From the NCBI GenBank assembly GCA_018056825.1, contig JAGPEW010000066.1, forward strand, positions 1 through 5,521: a stretch of 5,521 nt of DNA, given 5' to 3'. Shown here piece by piece: positions 1 through 5,415 of the stretch (position 1 is its first letter; every line of letters starts with the position of its first letter). The position numbers and the translations under genes are program-made. A model generated the notes under the pieces. The model was not told the origin of the DNA. It made no database searches and worked only from the letters and a program-made list of their open reading frames with translations. The stretch is from Candidatus Sordicultor aquaticus (GTDB lineage: Bacteria > Atribacterota > Atribacteria > Atribacterales > Caldatribacteriaceae).

Positions 1-218
1 GTGATATCTTGTAAGATACGGGGATATAGAACTTCCCAGGAAAGGGGAGTAACTTCAATCTGCACATCAGGATGTGCCTGCGTAAAGTTTTGAGCTAATT
101 CAAATAGAGCATCAGCATTATCTGGAGAAGACCAGACTGCTAATTCGGTTGCCTGTCCCACAGAGAAACCGAAAATCGCAACCATAAAAATCACACATAA
201 TAGAGTTAACCTTTTCAT
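1..218 (-). CDS. Extracellular sugar-binding protein, family 1 (CUT1-type ABC transporter), N-terminal part
   Basis: The first 72 codons of a gene reading leftwards off the window. Residues 1-23 form a signal peptide: K2-R3, a hydrophobic stretch (LTLLCVIFMVAIFGF), then GQA before the mature start TELAVW. There is no lipobox cysteine, so a soluble periplasmic protein is expected. The mature part, ELAVWSSPDNADALFELA followed by F-x-x-x-H-P-D-V-x-I-E-V and then L-S-W-E-V-L-Y, has the beta-strand, helix, 'ahPdvkVev' layout typical of the N-terminus of family 1 solute-binding proteins. These feed di- and oligosaccharides or sugar derivatives to CUT1 permeases. The ATG at 218-216 overlaps the TGA of the regulator gene (ATGA), and AGGAGG at 230-225 lies 6 bases upstream, so translation is probably coupled to the regulator. 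CUT1 permease genes are expected next on this strand but lie outside the window. Substrate unknown. Confidence 0.85.
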   Translation of the reverse strand, partial: MKRLTLLCVIFMVAIFGFSVGQATELAVWSSPDNADALFELAQNFTQAHPDVQIEVTPLSWEVLYPRILQDI

Positions 219-1279
219 TTTTTTCCTCCTCGATGGTTTGGAAAATAAAATTCTAGGTTACTTTTCATCACTATTATCGGCTCTAAGTAAAGATAAGCCG
301 GAGGGACTATTTCTTCCACTAAAAACTGAAACAGAGACATAGTAGCCTCAAAACCCTGCCTATAAGGATTTTGGAAAATTGTGGTATTTATCACCCCCTT
401 TTCAAGATAATGAACTACTTCCGGGAAAAGGTCAGTAGCAATTACCTTTATTTCTTGAGCTCGACCGCTTTCTTCTAGAGCACGACAAACCCCTACAGAA
501 TTGGCAGTAGCGATGTAAATACCAGAAAGCTCAGGGTAATTTTTCAAGAGTTTTGTGGTATTTTCTTCTGCTCTGTTTTCACTTTCTTGACTTTCTAAAA
601 CTGCTACCAATCGGGGTGGGGACTCAAATTGAGATAGAGCATCTTTGAAACCTATTGTTTTCTGGTGGTGGTCGTATATTTCTTGGGAGCCTATTAAAAT
701 AGCTACCTCTCCTTTTACCCAATTGGCCATCAGCTCTCCGGCTAATTCACCATTTTTGTAAGGATTAACACAAACTGTAGTCAATCTTTTGCTTTCTGGA
801 GCGTCGGTAGAAACAGCTACTACGGGAATGCCTCGTTGGGCAAAGTTATTGATGAGATTATTAAACCTGCAGGAGTGACCGGGAGCAAAGACTACCCCCG
901 ATATTTTTTGAGAAAGTAGGAAACTTAGAGCCTCCTCTTCTCCACGTCCTAAAGTTTCTATATCTTTATAGAGAGAAGTAACCCGGAAATCTTTTAATCT
1001 TTCTATAGCATCTTGAAAACCCTGACGAATATCATCATAAAAGTAATGGAGCTCTCGAGGGAAAACAGCAGCAAAAACCAGAGGTTTTTTTCGGCTCAGG
1101 GCACTAGCTACTCGATTAGTTCGATAACCAACTTGCTCTGCTACTTCTAAAATCTTTTTCTTAGTTTCAGGTTTGATTCCCTCTCGGTGATGCAGAGCTC
1201 GGTCTACTGTTCCAATAGAATAGCCGGTTAATTCAGCGATATCTTGAATAGTAAAAGGTTTTGTTTCTTTATCATCCAT
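215..1279 (-). CDS. LacI-family transcriptional regulator with sugar-binding (periplasmic-binding-protein-like) effector domain
   Basis: A 354-residue regulator, close to the LacI-family norm of about 330-350. In numbering from the longer possible start at 1312 (365 residues), the helix-turn-helix is at 20-45 (TIQDIAELTGYSIGTVDRAL), followed by the usual P-E-T-x-x-K-I-L-E-V-A-E and G-Y-x-x-N region, and a hinge helix around 66-73 with the conserved minor-groove leucine (ASALSRKK). An effector domain of type I periplasmic-binding-protein fold fills 78-350; D170, D294 and Q314 sit where such proteins contact ligand. Recognition-helix positions equivalent to LacI Y17-Q18 and S21 are I-G and D, so the operator may differ from classical ones. 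The start at 1279 (Met12 of the longer form) is preferred because a TATAAT box overlaps the ATG at 1312; neither start has a strong ribosome binding site. It overlaps the CUT1 binding-protein gene by 4 bases and is divergent from the CUT2 operon, so it probably controls both and itself. Confidence 0.93.
   Translation of the reverse strand: MDDKETKPFTIQDIAELTGYSIGTVDRALHHREGIKPETKKKILEVAEQVGYRTNRVASALSRKKPLVFAAVFPRELHYFYDDIRQGFQDAIERLKDFRVTSLYKDIETLGRGEEEALSFLLSQKISGVVFAPGHSCRFNNLINNFAQRGIPVVAVSTDAPESKRLTTVCVNPYKNGELAGELMANWVKGEVAILIGSQEIYDHHQKTIGFKDALSQFESPPRLVAVLESQESENRAEENTTKLLKNYPELSGIYIATANSVGVCRALEESGRAQEIKVIATDLFPEVVHYLEKGVINTTIFQNPYRQGFEATMSLFQFLVEEIVPPAYLYLEPIIVMKSNLEFYFPNHRGGKK
225..230 (-). 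promoter_or_regulatory. Ribosome binding site inside the end of the regulator gene
   Basis: AGGAGG (the - strand of cctcct) is 6 bases before the ATG at 218. The same bases encode the final Arg-Gly-Gly-Lys-Lys of the upstream regulator. This fixes the start of the CUT1 binding protein and makes it cotranscribed, and probably translationally coupled, with the regulator. Confidence 0.85.
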
Positions 1280-1284
1280 ATCTT

Positions 1285-1301
1285 TACCGTTAACGATAAC
1301 G
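1285..1301. promoter_or_regulatory. Candidate operator for the LacI-family regulator (autoregulation)
   Basis: TACCGTTAACGATA (1285-1298) is an imperfect dyad, 6 of 7 positions per arm, around the perfect 8-base palindrome CGTTAACG (1288-1295). A second overlapping dyad, CGTTA-ACGA-TAACG, spans 1288-1301. The site lies just downstream of the predicted transcription start (about 1304) of the regulator's own promoter, a usual place for a LacI-type repressor operator. The centre is TTAA, not the CG commonest in the family. A related half-site (TTAGCGGTA) occurs at 1572-1580 beside the CUT2 start point. The dyad is seen; its role is inferred. Confidence 0.45.
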
Positions 1302-1310
1302 ATTGCAAAC

Positions 1311-1339
1311 ATTATAACACTAATTTAAATTATTTTCTA
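1311..1339 (-). promoter_or_regulatory. Sigma-70-type promoter for the regulator gene, extended -10
   Basis: On the - strand the -35 box is TAGAAA (1339-1334, 4 of 6 matches to TTGACA), the spacer is 17 bases, and the -10 is TATAAT (1316-1311, perfect) preceded by TGT, giving the extended form TGTTATAAT. Transcription would start near A1304. That is inside the longer possible reading frame of the regulator, so translation would begin at 1279, with a leader of about 25 bases. Confidence 0.7.
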
Positions 1340-1360
1340 CCATAACAAATTATGGTGTTA
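1315..1360. repeat. Nested palindromes next to the regulator promoter
   Basis: Three dyads are packed into 46 bases. TAACAC (1315-1320) is inverted as GTGTTA (1355-1360). TAATTTAAATTA (1321-1332) is a perfect 12-base palindrome. ACCATAA-CAAA-TTATGGT (1339-1356) is a perfect 7-base inverted repeat with a 4-base centre. They cover the -35/-10 region of the regulator promoter and its upstream side, a place where a dimeric regulator could bind. The AT-rich composition makes the first two less significant; the ACCATAA pair is the strongest. Confidence 0.6.
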
Positions 1361-1520
1361 CCTAAAACCTGTTAAACTGCTAAAATTCTAAAAGTAAGTT
1401 ACATTAAGCTAAAGCCTAGAAATCTCTCGTATGGCAAAGAAAGGAAGGGTTTTATAGGGAAATAGAGCGAGATCTATAAAGGTGGACACACTTTCTAATG
1501 CTCTGTAAAGAGAGAATATT

Positions 1521-1659
1521 TAAACTACCTCGGAATCTTGACACCTTTGGGGGAAAAATATATACTTGTGATTAGCGGTATTTACTATAAAATGTATTAA
1601 CCTAAAGGAGGTGGTAAAATTCGCAAACTCATAATTATCAGGGAAAAACAGGTAGTTTA
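1521..1659. repeat. Inverted 10-base repeat flanking the CUT2 promoter
   Basis: TAACTACCT-type arms: TAAACTACCT at 1521-1530 and its exact reverse complement AGGTAGTTTA at 1650-1659, centres 129 bases apart. One arm is just upstream of the -35 box and the other is in the transcribed leader, so they cannot pair in one RNA from the predicted start. A pair of protein-binding sites bridged by a DNA loop is possible, but a chance match of this length in about 400 AT-rich bases is not rare. Confidence 0.4.
1538..1566 (+). promoter_or_regulatory. Sigma-70-type promoter of the CUT2 transporter operon
   Basis: Perfect -35 TTGACA (1538-1543), a 17-base spacer, and -10 TATACT (1561-1566, 5 of 6). The start point is expected near A1574, giving a leader of about 160 bases before the binding-protein gene. 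The half-site TTAGCGGTA (1572-1580) lies at the start point and resembles TTAACGGTA in the candidate operator of the regulator promoter, which would fit repression by the divergent LacI-family protein. Confidence 0.8.
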
Positions 1660-1660
1660 G
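1604..1660 (+). other. Orphan Shine-Dalgarno sequence followed by a 13-codon reading frame with an ATT start
   Basis: AAAGGAGGTG (1604-1613) is a near-ideal ribosome binding site, but no standard start codon lies at usable distance. Five bases downstream is ATT (1619), opening a frame that reads ATT-Arg-Lys-Leu-Ile-Ile-Ile-Arg-Glu-Lys-Gln-Val-Val-TAG and ends at 1660. The layout mirrors the real start at 1721-1743 (AAGGAGGAG, then ATG-Arg-Lys-Phe), so this may be the decayed start of a former binding-protein gene, or a leader peptide that uses a weak start. GTG at 1611 lies inside the binding site and is an unlikely start. The pattern is seen; translation is unproven. Confidence 0.4.
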
Positions 1661-1692
1661 TGGGTAGTGGGTATGTAGTTTTTGTAGTTTTT
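1660..1692 (+). repeat. Short tandem repeats in the C-free leader segment
   Basis: GTGGGTA is repeated twice in tandem (1660-1673), and after one base GTAGTTTTT is repeated twice in tandem (1675-1692). They lie in a segment without any C from 1650 to 1702, so the RNA here can form few stable pairs and may keep the ribosome binding site at 1721 open. It could also be simple slippage-derived sequence. Confidence 0.6.
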
Positions 1693-1720
1693 AATTTGTA
1701 AGCTTAAAATAATTTTTAAA

Positions 1721-1729
1721 AAGGAGGAG
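1721..1729 (+). promoter_or_regulatory. Ribosome binding site deciding the start of the CUT2 binding protein
   Basis: AAGGAGGAG ends 5 bases before the ATG at 1735; the GGAGG core is 7 bases away. An in-frame GTG at 1729 overlaps this site and would add only Met-Ile, so the ATG at 1735 is the start. Confidence 0.9.
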
Positions 1730-1734
1730 TGATT

Positions 1735-2715
1735 ATGCGGAAATTTATGGTTTTGCTTATTTTGGCATTTGTTCTTCTGGGAACAACCTTCGTTTATGCC
1801 GCTGATGTTGAGCCTTACGATATTGCTTTTATTGTGAAGGCTACTGATTCTGACTTCTGGCAGTATACCATAGTGGGAGCTAAAAATGCAGAATATGACC
1901 TAAAAGGTCTTATAAAGATAACTGTTTATGGTCCACCATCTGAAGCTGATATTGATGAACAAGTATCTATTTTGGAGAATGTGGTTAATACTAAACCTGA
2001 TGCTATTGTTATCGCTTCTACTAGCTCAGATGCTACATCATTAGTTCTCAATAATGCATACAATCAAGGGATAAAAATCATTCTTATCGATAATTTTGTC
2101 CACGACACTGGTTACCACTCTTTTCTGGCTACCAATAACAAAGTTGGTGGAGCTTTAGCTGCAGACAAACTGGTTGAAGCTCTTCAGGCAGCGGGCAAGC
2201 CCTTAAAGGGTAAGGTTGCCGTGATAAGCGCTATGGCTGGAGTTCAGGTCCTCATTGACCGGACTGATGGATTTCTTGCTCGGCTTAAAGAAATTGCGCC
2301 AGACATTGAAGTTCTCCCTGTAAGGTATGCAGATAATGATATTGCGACCGCAGCTAGTATTGCCGAAGATATTTTAACTGCTAACCCTGATTTATTGGGT
2401 TTCTTCGCTAATAATAATCATACTGGTGACGGCGTTGCCCGGATTATCGAGGAGCGAGGTTTGCAGGATCAGATAATAGCTGTAGCGTATGATTCTGATC
2501 CTCAAGAAATTGATGCCCTTAAAAGCGGTGCTCTTAAGGCTTTGATTGTTCAGGATCCTCATGGAATGGGTTATAAAGGTGTTATGTTCGCCTTTATGTC
2601 CATTAATGGTGAACCTCTTCCAGAATACTTTGATACAGGAGTCTACGTAGTTACTAAAGAGAATCTTGATGACTCAATGTGGATTCTCGATCCTTTCTCC
2701 AGGAAGAAATACTGA
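1735..2715 (+). CDS. Periplasmic sugar-binding protein of a CUT2 (ribose/galactose-type) ABC transporter
   Basis: A 326-residue type I periplasmic binding protein (RbsB/MglB-like family). Residues 1-22 are a signal peptide: R2-K3, a long hydrophobic core, and V-Y-A before Ala23; no lipobox cysteine, so it should be free in the periplasm. The first lobe begins YDIAFIVKATDSDFW (28-42) and includes the family pattern D-E-Q-x-x-I-L-E-N-V-V-x-x-K-P-D-A-I-V-I (74-93). Compared from memory with E. coli RbsB, ligand positions appear as F41-W42 (ribose protein F15-F16), D119-N120 (D89-R90), R176 (R141), N226 or N227 (N190), D253 (D215) and Q273 (Q235). The missing arginine after D119 and the Trp argue for a sugar other than ribose. 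It is the first gene of the operon and is followed by a stem-loop that should favour its expression over the membrane components. Substrate not assignable from sequence. Confidence 0.93.
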   Translation: MRKFMVLLILAFVLLGTTFVYAADVEPYDIAFIVKATDSDFWQYTIVGAKNAEYDLKGLIKITVYGPPSEADIDEQVSILENVVNTKPDAIVIASTSSDATSLVLNNAYNQGIKIILIDNFVHDTGYHSFLATNNKVGGALAADKLVEALQAAGKPLKGKVAVISAMAGVQVLIDRTDGFLARLKEIAPDIEVLPVRYADNDIATAASIAEDILTANPDLLGFFANNNHTGDGVARIIEERGLQDQIIAVAYDSDPQEIDALKSGALKALIVQDPHGMGYKGVMFAFMSINGEPLPEYFDTGVYVVTKENLDDSMWILDPFSRKKY

Positions 2716-2719
2716 TTTT

Positions 2720-2749
2720 AGGGGTGGCGAAAATGCCACCCCTTTTTTT
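2720..2749 (+). terminator. Intercistronic Rho-independent terminator or attenuator
   Basis: A perfect 9-base-pair GC-rich stem, AGGGGTGGC (2720-2728) with GCCACCCCT (2735-2743), loop GAAAAT, followed directly by seven T (2743-2749). It starts 5 bases after the binding-protein stop and ends 27 bases before the ATPase start. Located inside the operon, it most likely gives partial termination and protects the upstream mRNA 3' end, so that binding protein exceeds ATPase and permease. No separate promoter for the ATPase is visible in the remaining gap. Confidence 0.9.
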
Positions 2750-2776
2750 AAATTAGCAATCTAAAGGAGAGGTTGT

Positions 2777-4300
2777 ATGTCTGACGAAAAAGAAATTTTG
2801 AGATTAGAAGATATTTGTAAATCTTTCCCTGCAGTTAAAGCCTTAGATCAAGTAAGTATGTCAATTACAGCAGGAGAGGTAAGAGGATTAGTAGGCGAAA
2901 ACGGAGCGGGAAAATCAACCCTCATAAAAGTTATTACCGGCGCTTATGATAAAGATTCAGGGAAAATTATATTTGAAGGTAACGAGATTATAAGAAATTC
3001 TCCTATCACCTCCAAAAAACTAGGAATCTATGCTGTCTATCAAGAAGTGATGGTTGCTCCAGATTTAACCATAGCTGAGAATCTTTTCTTGGGTAATCAA
3101 CCTAAAAAAGGATTTGTTGTTGATTGGGGCAAGATGTATCAAGAATCAGAAGAATTTCTCCGGGATATAGGGTTAGAAGTTGATGTAAAAAGAAGCATAA
3201 GAGAGTTAAGCGTAGCAGAGGGTAGGATGGTTACTGTAGCTAAGTGCTTGTGGCAAAAACCTAAGTTAGTTATTTTCGATGAGCCCACTGCGGTTTTAAC
3301 TCAAAATGAAACACAGATTTTATTTCGAATTATTAAAGACCTCAAAAAAAGAGGGATAGCAATAATTTATATATCGCATAACTTAGAAGAGGTTTTTGAT
3401 ATCTGTGATACAGTAACTGTGCTTAAGGATGGAAAGTTAGTGGGTACTTACCCAGTCTCAGAGCTGGAAAACGTGGATAAACTAATTCCTTTGATGGTAG
3501 GAAGAGCTATTGAAGAAATGTACTATAAAAAAGATGTAGAAAAAGGGAAAGAGCTTTTACGAGTAGAAAATCTCTCAGGGAAGAGGTTCCAAAACATTGA
3601 AATTAATGTTAGAGCGGGGGAAATTGTAGGAGTATTTGGGCTGGTAGGTTCGGGGAGGACTGAAATCGCCAGAGCTATTTATGGTGCTGACCGTTTTGAC
3701 AAAGGGAAAATTGTAATTAATGGAAAAGAGGTTTCAGTAAGAAGCCCCAAAGATTCACTGGGTAGTGGTCTTGGTTATCTTCCTGAAGATAGGAGAATTC
3801 AAGGGATATTTCCCCAACAAAACGTGGAATTTAATATAAATGTCATTAACTTAGACAAAGTAATGACGGCAGGAATAATAAACTATAGTAAAGCCTATCA
3901 GCAAGCTCAGGATTACGTTGATAAACTCTCTATAAAAGTAGGAAGTGTGCAACAGAAAGTTTCAGAGCTGAGCGGAGGCAACCAGCAAAAAGTCATAATT
4001 GCCCGATGGTTATGTAAAAATCCTGATATCCTTATATTTGATGAACCTACTACTGGGATCGATGTCGGCACCAAAGCAGAAATATACAAACTTTTTAGCG
4101 AAATATTAGATGAGGGGAAGGGGATTATATTGATTTCATCGTATCTACCAGAGTTAATTGGTCTATCGGATAGAATTATTGTGATTTCTAATGGCGAAGT
4201 TGCCGGCGAGGTGGAAAGGAAGGATTTTTCCGAGGAATATCTTTTGAGGTTGGCAATGAAAAATATAATTTCTAACCAAAAAGTCCAGGAGGCAGTATAA
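2777..4300 (+). CDS. Sugar ABC transporter ATPase with two fused nucleotide-binding domains (RbsA/MglA type)
   Basis: A 507-residue cytoplasmic ATPase that energises the permease encoded next, the usual length for CUT2 ATPases. Domain 1 has Walker A GENGAGKST (40-48), Q-loop Q89, a degenerate signature LSVAEGRMV (144-152), Walker B VIFDEP (165-170) and H-loop H201. Domain 2 has the family's altered Walker A GLVGSGRTE (288-296, Arg instead of Lys), canonical signature LSGGNQQKV (398-406), Walker B ILIFDEPTTGID (418-429) and Ser in place of the H-loop His (ILISSYLPE, 451-459). The composite sites, one good and one degenerate, are normal for RbsA/MglA. L-P-E-D-R-R (335-340) is also typical. AAAGGAGAGG (2763-2772) supports the ATG at 2777. 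The TAA shares its last base with the permease ATG (TAATG), indicating coupling. The gene name cannot be fixed because the sugar is unknown. Confidence 0.97.
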   Translation: MSDEKEILRLEDICKSFPAVKALDQVSMSITAGEVRGLVGENGAGKSTLIKVITGAYDKDSGKIIFEGNEIIRNSPITSKKLGIYAVYQEVMVAPDLTIAENLFLGNQPKKGFVVDWGKMYQESEEFLRDIGLEVDVKRSIRELSVAEGRMVTVAKCLWQKPKLVIFDEPTAVLTQNETQILFRIIKDLKKRGIAIIYISHNLEEVFDICDTVTVLKDGKLVGTYPVSELENVDKLIPLMVGRAIEEMYYKKDVEKGKELLRVENLSGKRFQNIEINVRAGEIVGVFGLVGSGRTEIARAIYGADRFDKGKIVINGKEVSVRSPKDSLGSGLGYLPEDRRIQGIFPQQNVEFNINVINLDKVMTAGIINYSKAYQQAQDYVDKLSIKVGSVQQKVSELSGGNQQKVIIARWLCKNPDILIFDEPTTGIDVGTKAEIYKLFSEILDEGKGIILISSYLPELIGLSDRIIVISNGEVAGEVERKDFSEEYLLRLAMKNIISNQKVQEAV

Positions 4301-5262
4301 TGGCGCAAAAGAATGGGCGCAGAGCCTTTGTTGAGCAGAATCTGGTAGTAATACTGATTGTGATGGGAGTGTTTTTATCTATAGCTACAAGGGGCAGTTT
4401 TTATTCCTGGAGCAATATATCCAATTTGCTTCGCCAGTCTTCCATCAATGGAGTAGTAGCTATAGGTATGACTTTGGTAATTATAACCGGAGGGATTGAC
4501 CTTTCTGTAGGTTCTATAGTTGGTTTATCAGGCATGGTTTATGCTATTTTGACTTCTAATCGGGGCGAAATCCAGATAGCTTCAGGCCTTGCTATTCTTA
4601 TATCCTTAGGGATTTCAGCACTGATAGGATTTGGTAATGCGGTGGCGGTTCATGATGGCAAGGTTCCTCCTTTTATTGCTACCTTGGGAATGATGACTCT
4701 GGTTAGAGGGCTGGTTATGTATATGTCCAGTGGAAGGATGATCACCGGTCTTCCTATGGAGTTTAGAGAGTTTTCGGTAGCTACTTTTCTTGGCTTACCG
4801 GCTCTGGCCTGGACCTGGATAATACTTGCCATTTTTATGGCTTTTGTACTGAAATATACTATGTTTGGGAGAAACCTCTACGCTATAGGCAGTAACAAAG
4901 AAGCATCCAGATTATCAGGGATAAACATAAGGCTTAATATGTATAGTTTTTATATTGTTGCTGGTCTATTCAGTGGTATAGCTGGTTTGATGTTAGCCAC
5001 CCGAATGGCAGCTGGAGTCCCTACGGGGGGGCAGGGGTATGAGCTTGATGCCATTGCTTCAGCAGTTATTGGAGGAGCAAGTCTTAGTGGTGGCGTAGGA
5101 ACGATTGTAGGAACAGCTCTAGGTGCTTTAATAATTCAAACTATGAGAAATGGTGGTAATTTGTTGGGTGTAGATCCGTTTATAATGGAAATTATAATAG
5201 GTGCAATCATTATTCTTGCAGTATTCTTTGACCAGTATTTAAAAGGTAGAAGAGAAGGGTAG
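4300..5262 (+). CDS. Sugar ABC transporter permease (RbsC type, CUT2 family)
   Basis: A 320-residue inner-membrane protein of the BPD_transp_2 family, the only permease of the operon, so a homodimer is expected as in other CUT2 systems. Hydrophobic segments lie at about 13-30, 51-63, 70-85, 93-113, 122-142, 163-186, 214-234, 250-280 and 294-311. Family hallmarks are I-T-G-G-I-D-L-S-V-G-S (62-72), the cytoplasmic loop FGRNLYAIGSNKEASRLSGI (189-208) that contacts the ATPase, and the segment G-Y-E-L-D-A-I-A-S-A-V-I-G-G-A-S-L-S-G-G-x-G (246-267). The C-terminus ends in a short charged tail, KGRREG. AGGAGG (4287-4292) lies 7 bases before the ATG, which overlaps the ATPase stop by one base. Sugar specificity cannot be read from the permease. 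Confidence 0.97.
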   Translation: MAQKNGRRAFVEQNLVVILIVMGVFLSIATRGSFYSWSNISNLLRQSSINGVVAIGMTLVIITGGIDLSVGSIVGLSGMVYAILTSNRGEIQIASGLAILISLGISALIGFGNAVAVHDGKVPPFIATLGMMTLVRGLVMYMSSGRMITGLPMEFREFSVATFLGLPALAWTWIILAIFMAFVLKYTMFGRNLYAIGSNKEASRLSGINIRLNMYSFYIVAGLFSGIAGLMLATRMAAGVPTGGQGYELDAIASAVIGGASLSGGVGTIVGTALGALIIQTMRNGGNLLGVDPFIMEIIIGAIIILAVFFDQYLKGRREG

Positions 5263-5283
5263 TTTATTACAGTTATTTTTATA

Positions 5284-5340
5284 ATTATAAGGGGGTGTTA
5301 CTCGGCTTTTATAGCAATAAAGGAGTAGCCCCCCTATAAT
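5284..5340. terminator. Imperfect 57-base hairpin between convergent genes, possible bidirectional terminator
   Basis: Outer stem ATTATA (5284-5289) with TATAAT (5335-5340), an A-C mismatch, then GGGGG (5291-5295) with CCCCC (5329-5333), an internal loop, TACT (5299-5302) with AGTA (5324-5327), and an inner stem CTTTTAT (5306-5312) with ATAAAGG (5317-5323) around a 4-base loop AGCA. It starts 21 bases after the permease stop, and the kinase stop lies 75 bases away on the other side. Neither strand has a clear T tract after the stem, so Rho-independent termination is doubtful. It may instead protect mRNA ends or be a decayed repeat element. Confidence 0.45.
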
Positions 5341-5415
5341 CCTTTGAGGAAATGAGGAATAAAATATTACTTTTGGCGATAACTTTCTCTAGGCGTATTA
5401 TCTTCCCTAGATAAA

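Larger units (their letters stand above)
1313..1734. other. Divergent control region without a protein-coding gene
   Basis: Between the regulator and the CUT2 binding protein no reading frame of convincing length is seen on either strand. The left part (to about 1360) holds the regulator promoter and nested palindromes. About 1361-1520 shows no recognisable feature beyond a possible small CTCT-GTAA-AGAG hairpin (1501-1512). From 1521 there is an inverted-repeat arm, the CUT2 promoter (1538-1566), an orphan ribosome binding site with a 13-codon frame (1604-1660), and a stretch with no C residues from 1650 to 1702 with tandem GTGGGTA and GTAGTTTTT repeats. The leader of the CUT2 transcript would be about 160 bases, long for a simple operon. 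No known riboswitch consensus was recognised. Confidence 0.8.

Noticed and set aside
1432..1458. Small ATG frame (Met-Ala-Lys-Lys-Gly-Arg-Val-Leu-stop) in the control region
   Set aside because: Eight codons, no ribosome binding site, and upstream of the CUT2 promoter.
1729..1734. GTG at 1729 as start of the CUT2 binding protein
   Set aside because: It overlaps the ribosome binding site, and the ATG at 1735 has ideal spacing and yields a normal signal peptide.
1574..1734. Riboswitch in the long CUT2 leader
   Set aside because: No known riboswitch core or terminator/antiterminator pair could be recognised, and much of the leader is C-free and poorly able to fold.
3913..4308. 131-codon open frame on the - strand opposite the ATPase gene
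   Set aside because: It lies wholly antisense to well-conserved ATPase motifs, shows no recognisable family pattern and has no ribosome binding site.
4650..4832. 60-codon open frame on the - strand opposite the permease gene
   Set aside because: Antisense shadow of a conserved membrane protein, with no family resemblance.
5312..5340. Promoter using TATAAT at 5335-5340
   Set aside because: The -35 position (TAGCAA) is poor, the box is part of the hairpin stem, and no gene follows on the + strand.
5388..5411. Hairpin TCTAGG/CCTAGA after the kinase stop as its terminator
   Set aside because: Only six pairs with a 12-base loop and no T tract, so too weak to call.
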